NCBI GenBank assembly: GCA_042091915.1
Contig: JBELGO010000067.1
Span: forward strand, 1 to 9,277
Length of the DNA: 9,277 bases
Direction of reading: 5' to 3'
Source: LSUCC0057 sp042091915
GTDB lineage: Bacteria; Pseudomonadota; Gammaproteobacteria; Pseudomonadales; Porticoccaceae
Shown piece by piece: positions 4,799 through 9,277 of this stretch; the first letter of the stretch is position 1, and each line of letters starts with the position of its first letter. The translations under genes were made by a program, and so were the position numbers. Below the pieces are notes generated by a model that did no database searches, had not been told where the DNA came from, and worked only from the letters and a program-made list of their open reading frames with translations.

Positions 4799-7700
4799 CT
4801 AGTGAGTGGGCTGGTCGGCAAGTTTTTGCAGTATATCAATGATCTCTTCTGCGCCGTTAAGCCGATCCGCGGCTGAGGGTTGTTCGCTGTGAAGAATCAA
4901 TTGATCGCCGCCCCGCAAGCGGTAGCGCTCCGGGTTGCTCTGCATCAGTTGAATGATAGCCAATGGTTCAATCGGTGTCGTGTTGTTAAAGACAATGCGC
5001 CCGCCACTGCTGTTCATCTCAATTTTATCCACACCCAGCGCAATTGCGCGAAGCTTGAGCTCGGTTACCGCAAGCAACATTTTGGCCGCTTCCGGCAACA
5101 GGCCAAAGCGATCAATCATTTCGACTTGCAGCTCGCGCAGTTCGCTGCTCTGTTCTACATTGGCGATGCGTTTGTAGAGCATTAGGCGCGCATTTACATC
5201 CGGCAGGTAGTCATCGGGTATAAGTGCAGGGCAGTGCAGGTCTATCTCAGTAATGGTCGGGCCCTCTAGGCCGCTAGCAGGTATTTTTCCACTCTGCAGG
5301 GCTTTGACCGCGCGATCCAGCATATCCATATACAGAGTAAAGCCTACGGCTTGTATGTGGCCACTCTGCTCCTCACCGAGCAGCTCGCCGGCACCGCGAA
5401 TCTCCAAATCGTTGGTGGCCAGAGTAAACCCAGAACCCAAATGGTCGGCTGCAGCGATGGCTTCGAGCCGCTTTTCGGCGTCGCGCGTCAATGCGCGTTT
5501 GTCTGGGGTTAGCAGATAGGCGTAGGCTTGGTGATGCGAGCGACCCACGCGTCCACGCAGCTGGTGCAGTTGAGCCAGTCCGAGCTTGTCGGCGCGCTCC
5601 ATGACGATGGTGTTGGCGCTGGGGATATCGATACCAGTTTCGATGATGGTGGTACAGACGAGAACATTAAAGCGCTGGTGGTAGAAGTCTGACATGATTT
5701 TTTCGAGTTCACGCTCGCGCATCTGTCCGTGAGCGACCTCGATACGCGCTTCGGGAAGCAGTGCCGCGAGCTCCTCGGCACAGCGGTTAATCGACTTGAT
5801 GTCATTGTGCAGGTAGTAGACCTGGCCGCCGCGCAAGACTTCGCGCAGCACGGCTTCGCGGACTATGCGGCTCTCATTTTGTCGAATAAAGGTTTTTACC
5901 GACAGCCGACGCGCCGGCGGGGTGGCGATAATAGAGAGATCGCGAATACTGTGCATTGCCATGTTGAGCGTGCGCGGAATTGGCGTTGCGGTCATAGCCA
6001 AGATATCTACTTCTGCGCGCAGAGCTTTTATCTGCTCTTTTTGATGAACGCCAAAGCGGTGCTCTTCATCGATAATTAAAAGCCCCAGCCGCTCCGTGTC
6101 GATTTTGCTGTGCAGCAGTTTGTGGGTGCTGATGAGAATATCGACGCGGCCGTTGTTGAGCGCCGCGAGTACATCGTGTTGTTCTTTGCCGCTGCGAAAG
6201 CGTGACAGCTCCTCAATACGCACCGGCCAGTTGGCAAAACGATCGCGGAAGTTTTCCAGATGTTGATGGGCGAGTAGGGTGGTTGGCACCAGCACGATCA
6301 CCTGCTGACCGCTATTCACTGCGGTAAAGGCGGCACGCATCGCCACTTCGGTTTTACCAAAACCGACATCGCCACAGATCAGCCGATCCATCGGCTGTTC
6401 GGCAAGTTGGTCGCGTCGCACGGCATCAATGGCCTCTTGCTGATCGGCTGTGGTCTCGAACGGAAAGTCAGCACAAAATGCCAGGTAGTCGCGCTCGTCA
6501 TCACTGCAGCGAAAGCCTTTGCGAGCTGCCCGTTTCGCGTAGATCTCGAGAAGTTCAGCGGCACTGTCGCGCACTTGTTCCGCGGCCTTGGCGCGCGCCT
6601 TGCTCCAGCGGTCGCTGCCCAGTTTGTGCAGTGGAGCCAGTTCAGGGTCGCTGCCGCCGTAGCGGCTGATTAGATTCAAAGAGCCGACCGGCACATAAAT
6701 GTTGGCATCGTCGGCATAGCGCAGCTGCAAAAACTCTTGTGTTGATTTGTCGACCTCCAGTGTGACTAAGCCGTGGTAGCGACCGATACCGTGGTCGAGA
6801 TGAACCACCGGTGCACCCACCTGCAGTTCAGCCAAACTTTTAAAGTGGTTCTCACTCTGGCTGCTGGCTTTGCTGCGCCTGCGCCGTTGCAGAACCTGTT
6901 GGCCAAACAGTGCCGCCTCGGTAATAACAGCAACGCCTAGGTTCGGCAGGATTACGCTCTCGTCGAGCCCGCCGACGGTGATGGCAAGCGAAAAGTCACT
7001 GCTTAAGAACTCTTGCCAGCCCTCTACGGCTTGAGCCTGCAGTGCTGATTTTTGCAGCAGCTCTAACAGCGCCTCGCGACGCCCGGCCGATTCACTGCAG
7101 AGCAGCACTCGCAAGTCGGGTTGGCCGGCTAAAAAAGCCTGCAGGGCGATCAGTGGGTTGTCGCGTTTGGCATCAATAGCTACATCGGGAAGTTCGATCG
7201 AATTGATCGAGTCGCTGTGCGCTGCACTGATGGGGTTTTTTTCTAAAATAATAGTCGGGCACTGTTTGAACCCGGCAAACAGCTGATCGATGCTCAGGAA
7301 AAGTGTCGCTGGTGGCAGGATAGGGCGCTCAGGGTCGACGCCATACTCGCTGTAGCGCTCAGTAACGTCCTGCCAAAACTCGCCGGCTTTATCTTCGAGC
7401 GCACCGCTGTTGAACATCAGGGTGTTTTCGGGAAGGTAGTCAAAGAGTGTCGCGGTCTGTTCAAAGAAGAGTGGAAGATAGTATTCGATGCCCTGCGGCG
7501 CTATCCCTGCTTCAACATCTTGGTAGAGGGTTGATTTGGCGCCGCGGCCATCAAACTGTATATGCCAGTTGTTGAGAAAGCGGTTGATGCCGTCGCGATC
7601 CAGCGGGAACTCGCGCGCCGGTAACAGCTCGATAGCAGCGATGCTATCTATAGTCCGTTGGCTCTCTGGATCAAATGTGCGCAGTGTGTCTAGCTCATCG

Positions 7701-8338
7701 TCGAGCAAATCGAGTCGCAATGGCAGCTCATTGCCCATTGGGAAGATATCGACGATCGCGCCGCGCAGGGCAAATTCGCCATGCTCAAAAACCGTCTCTA
7801 CTCGTTGATAACCGGCGCGAGTCAGTTGTGTGATGAGGGCTTGGCGATCGACCGTGCCGCCGACCTGGTAGCTAAAACTCTGGCTGGCAACATAATCTGT
7901 TGGTGGCAGTCGATGCATCAGGGTTGAGAGCGGGGCAATCAATATCCCTTGAGCAAGACTCGGCAGTGCGGCGAGAGTAGCGATACGCTGCGAGATAATA
8001 TCTTGGTGTGGAGAAAAAATATCATAGGGCAGCGTCTCCCAGTCGGGTAGTTCCACCACTGTTAAAGGTTCAGATGCGCTGTAAAAGTCGATCGCCTCGC
8101 GCAGCGCGCTAGCCTCGCGTGCGGTGGCGGTAACAACGACGCTGAGCCCTTGGTGCTGCTGGGCTGCAGTAAACACCGCCAGCGCTGACGCAGATCCCGC
8201 TAATCCGGTCCAGCGGCGCTTTTCGCCGGCTCGCGGCATGGCTTTGGGTAACAGCTGTTGCGTGGCAGTGTTGATGGCAGTCTCCTGTAGTCTTACAGCC
8301 ATAATAATGGCCGCGCATGATAACGCCTTATTCGCCAA
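4799..8338 (-). CDS. mfd: Transcription-repair coupling factor Mfd
   Basis: Mfd is a cytosolic ATP-driven translocase that pushes RNA polymerase stalled at lesions off DNA and recruits UvrA. Domains in order are: the UvrB-like N-terminal modules including VELPDWETLPYDIFSPHQD, with the UvrA-contact region RVETVFEHGEFALRG near 180-195; the RNA-polymerase-interacting domain (about 503-570, with HGIGRYHG); Walker A GDVGFGKTE (Lys662); the DEEH box (757-760); TATPIPRTLNMAM (about 783-795); motif VI RGRVGRS (928-934); and the C-terminal autoinhibitory domain from about 1040. All helicase motifs are intact. The length (up to 1179) is near E. coli Mfd (1148). The listed 5' end is the longest frame, starting TTG at 8336-8338. 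In-frame ATGs at 8302 and 8239 lack Shine-Dalgarno sequences, so the true start is uncertain. The gene is probably cotranscribed with the csiV-like gene 12 bases downstream. Confidence 0.97.
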   Translation of the reverse strand: MANKALSCAAIIMAVRLQETAINTATQQLLPKAMPRAGEKRRWTGLAGSASALAVFTAAQQHQGLSVVVTATAREASALREAIDFYSASEPLTVVELPDWETLPYDIFSPHQDIISQRIATLAALPSLAQGILIAPLSTLMHRLPPTDYVASQSFSYQVGGTVDRQALITQLTRAGYQRVETVFEHGEFALRGAIVDIFPMGNELPLRLDLLDDELDTLRTFDPESQRTIDSIAAIELLPAREFPLDRDGINRFLNNWHIQFDGRGAKSTLYQDVEAGIAPQGIEYYLPLFFEQTATLFDYLPENTLMFNSGALEDKAGEFWQDVTERYSEYGVDPERPILPPATLFLSIDQLFAGFKQCPTIILEKNPISAAHSDSINSIELPDVAIDAKRDNPLIALQAFLAGQPDLRVLLCSESAGRREALLELLQKSALQAQAVEGWQEFLSSDFSLAITVGGLDESVILPNLGVAVITEAALFGQQVLQRRRRSKASSQSENHFKSLAELQVGAPVVHLDHGIGRYHGLVTLEVDKSTQEFLQLRYADDANIYVPVGSLNLISRYGGSDPELAPLHKLGSDRWSKARAKAAEQVRDSAAELLEIYAKRAARKGFRCSDDERDYLAFCADFPFETTADQQEAIDAVRRDQLAEQPMDRLICGDVGFGKTEVAMRAAFTAVNSGQQVIVLVPTTLLAHQHLENFRDRFANWPVRIEELSRFRSGKEQHDVLAALNNGRVDILISTHKLLHSKIDTERLGLLIIDEEHRFGVHQKEQIKALRAEVDILAMTATPIPRTLNMAMHSIRDLSIIATPPARRLSVKTFIRQNESRIVREAVLREVLRGGQVYYLHNDIKSINRCAEELAALLPEARIEVAHGQMRERELEKIMSDFYHQRFNVLVCTTIIETGIDIPSANTIVMERADKLGLAQLHQLRGRVGRSHHQAYAYLLTPDKRALTRDAEKRLEAIAAADHLGSGFTLATNDLEIRGAGELLGEEQSGHIQAVGFTLYMDMLDRAVKALQSGKIPASGLEGPTITEIDLHCPALIPDDYLPDVNARLMLYKRIANVEQSSELRELQVEMIDRFGLLPEAAKMLLAVTELKLRAIALGVDKIEMNSSGGRIVFNNTTPIEPLAIIQLMQSNPERYRLRGGDQLILHSEQPSAADRLNGAEEIIDILQKLADQPTH
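8282..8286 (-). promoter_or_regulatory. Strong Shine-Dalgarno-like AGGAG inside the predicted mfd 5' end
   Basis: AGGAG on the minus strand lies six bases before an in-frame ATC (8273-8275, codon 22 of the long form). That is also about where homologous Mfd proteins begin relative to the conserved Trp of KRRWTGL. No ATG, GTG or TTG occurs at the right distance. It may be a chance match, or it may mark a rare ATC start. Confidence 0.25.
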
Positions 8339-8490
8339 ATCAATAATCTCTATGGCCTGTTTAAACGTCTAAATGGACCTGTGCGGTTGCTGCCACCCAG
8401 CCATAACAAGATAATGCATCTAATCAGTGAGTGTTGATGAGCTCTCTGTTGCCACACCCATTTGTGATTTTGACTTTTAGGAGTACTGCC
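8339..8490. promoter_or_regulatory. Divergent mfd / gap intergenic region
   Basis: These 152 bases separate two divergent genes and must hold both promoters unless they lie inside the coding 5' ends. Toward gap, TTGCTG (8387-8392), a 17-base spacer and GATAAT (8410-8415) form a moderate sigma-70 candidate, with a start near 8422 and a leader of about 70 bases. I found no convincing promoter toward mfd. An 8-bp palindrome GTTTAAAC lies at 8359-8366. An in-frame ATG at 8437 could extend the gap product by 18 residues but has only a weak Shine-Dalgarno. Confidence 0.4.
8479..8483 (+). promoter_or_regulatory. Ribosome binding site for the GTG start of gap
   Basis: AGGAG lies seven bases before GTG 8491. 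This near-ideal site decides for GTG over the in-frame ATG at 8437 and gives a protein start that agrees with remembered homologues. Confidence 0.75.
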
Positions 8491-9277
8491 GTGACTGATC
8501 AACAACGACCGCTACCTTCAGATTTCTTTAAAGACTGGAAAGAGCGCGAAGCGCTAGCTGAATCTATGATTCCTCTGATCGGCAGGCTCTACCGAGAACG
8601 CAATGTCTCTTGCTATATGTACGGCAAAAGTATGGTTAACAAATCGGTGACAGACTTAATGAAGGCGCACCGTTTTGTGCGCCAAGTCGAGCAGAGCGAG
8701 CTCTCTGAGTTTGACTCTCATCCCATTATTGAGTCTATGGCGAGCCTGAGCTTGGGGCCGGCGCACATCGATATTGGCAAGATGGTGCTCAAGCGCCAGC
8801 GTCAAGAAGATGGTCGCACTGTCGAAGAGTTTGTCCGCGAAGAGCTGGCCGATATTATCCAATCAGACATCAAGCCGCTGCCGCAGGCGCAAGATGTGGT
8901 GCTCTACGGTTTTGGTCGCATCGGTCGGCTAGTGGCGCGACTGCTGGTTGAAAAAGCTGGCGGCGGAGATGTGCTGCGCCTCAAAGCGATTGTGATCCGC
9001 AAAAGTAAGGCTAAGAACGATCTTGAAAAGCGCGCAGCTCTGTTGCGACGCGACTCTGTCCACGGTTCTTTCAAAGGGACTATCCGTGTCTTGGAAGATG
9101 AAAATATCCTGGTTATCAACGGCAATCCTGTCAAAGTGATCTATGCCAATTCGCCCGCTGAGGTCGACTACACTGAGTGCGGTATTAACAACGCTATTAT
9201 TGTCGATAATACTGGCGTTTGGCGCGACGAGGACGGTCTGCGCGGCCATCTGCGTCCCGGCGCCAGCAAGGTGATTC
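8491..9277 (+). CDS. gap: Glyceraldehyde-3-phosphate dehydrogenase, N-terminally extended type (3' end missing)
   Basis: The first 262 codons are present; the gene runs off the right edge. The Rossmann motif YGFGRIGR starts near residue 138 and RRDSVHGSF lies at about 186-194, both characteristic of NAD(P)-dependent GAPDH, which interconverts glyceraldehyde-3-phosphate and 1,3-bisphosphoglycerate. Ordinary GAPDH has its GFGRIGR within the first dozen residues, so about 135 extra residues precede it. This extension (starting TDQQRPLPSDFF, with REALAESMIPLIGRLYRERN and MKAHRFVRQ) matches the long gammaproteobacterial form I remember beside mfd in Pseudomonas. VDNTGVWRDEDGL (about 237-249) is also typical. 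The catalytic Cys motif (SCTTN in the family) falls beyond the window, so activity cannot be judged. The start is GTG with a strong AGGAG. Whether it acts in glycolysis or gluconeogenesis cannot be read here. Confidence 0.92.
   Translation, partial: MTDQQRPLPSDFFKDWKEREALAESMIPLIGRLYRERNVSCYMYGKSMVNKSVTDLMKAHRFVRQVEQSELSEFDSHPIIESMASLSLGPAHIDIGKMVLKRQRQEDGRTVEEFVREELADIIQSDIKPLPQAQDVVLYGFGRIGRLVARLLVEKAGGGDVLRLKAIVIRKSKAKNDLEKRAALLRRDSVHGSFKGTIRVLEDENILVINGNPVKVIYANSPAEVDYTECGINNAIIVDNTGVWRDEDGLRGHLRPGASKVI

Noticed and set aside
5729..6079. 116-codon open frame on the plus strand opposite mfd
   Set aside because: It is antisense to the conserved helicase core of mfd, has no recognisable motif and no ribosome site, and is best explained as a shadow of the real gene.
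8437..8490. Upstream in-frame ATG extending the gap product by 18 residues
   Set aside because: It has only a weak ribosome site, whereas AGGAG lies at ideal distance from GTG 8491, and remembered homologues start near the GTG.
8929..9249. 106-codon minus-strand open frame opposite gap
   Set aside because: It overlaps strongly conserved GAPDH coding sequence in another frame. The composition is a by-product of that gene.

Overview
The window looks like ordinary chromosomal housekeeping DNA from a gammaproteobacterium. Protein similarity and gene order recall the Pseudomonas / Cellvibrionales side of the class, but I could not search a database, so this rests on memory of the families. GC content is moderate, coding density is high and spacing is tight. 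I see no insertion sequence, phage gene, CRISPR array, tRNA or rRNA.

Layout. At the left edge (1-100, minus strand) is the 5' end of a small conserved protein resembling the DUF6763 family. A 315-base non-coding stretch (101-415) follows. It holds a plausible promoter for nagZ and three dyad-symmetric sequences. A plus-strand cluster then runs nagZ (416-1450), an MscS-type mechanosensitive channel (1512-2609) and a PlsC-type acyltransferase (2610-3323). The acyltransferase ATG directly abuts the channel's stop codon. This cluster converges, with only 2 bp between stop codons, on a minus-strand pair: mfd (about 4799-8338), then a csiV-like gene (3326-4786) 12 bp downstream of it. A 152-bp divergent intergenic region separates mfd from a plus-strand, N-terminally extended glyceraldehyde-3-phosphate dehydrogenase, which begins at GTG 8491 and is cut by the window end.

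How the genes relate. NagZ (muropeptide recycling in the cytosol), CsiV (a periplasmic peptidoglycan-binding factor that in Vibrio acts with PBP1A/LpoA), the MscS-like channel (osmotic safety valve) and PlsC (phospholipid synthesis) all serve the cell envelope. Mfd (transcription-coupled repair) and the GAPDH-like enzyme are unrelated housekeeping functions that, as I recall, sit beside csiV and nagZ in Pseudomonas too.

Non-ATG starts are common. The channel and GAPDH genes start with GTG and csiV with TTG, each behind a clear Shine-Dalgarno sequence. The mfd start is unresolved. No evidently new system is present. The points most worth a second look are the inverted repeats upstream of nagZ, a C8 tract and acidic linker inside csiV, and the mfd start problem.
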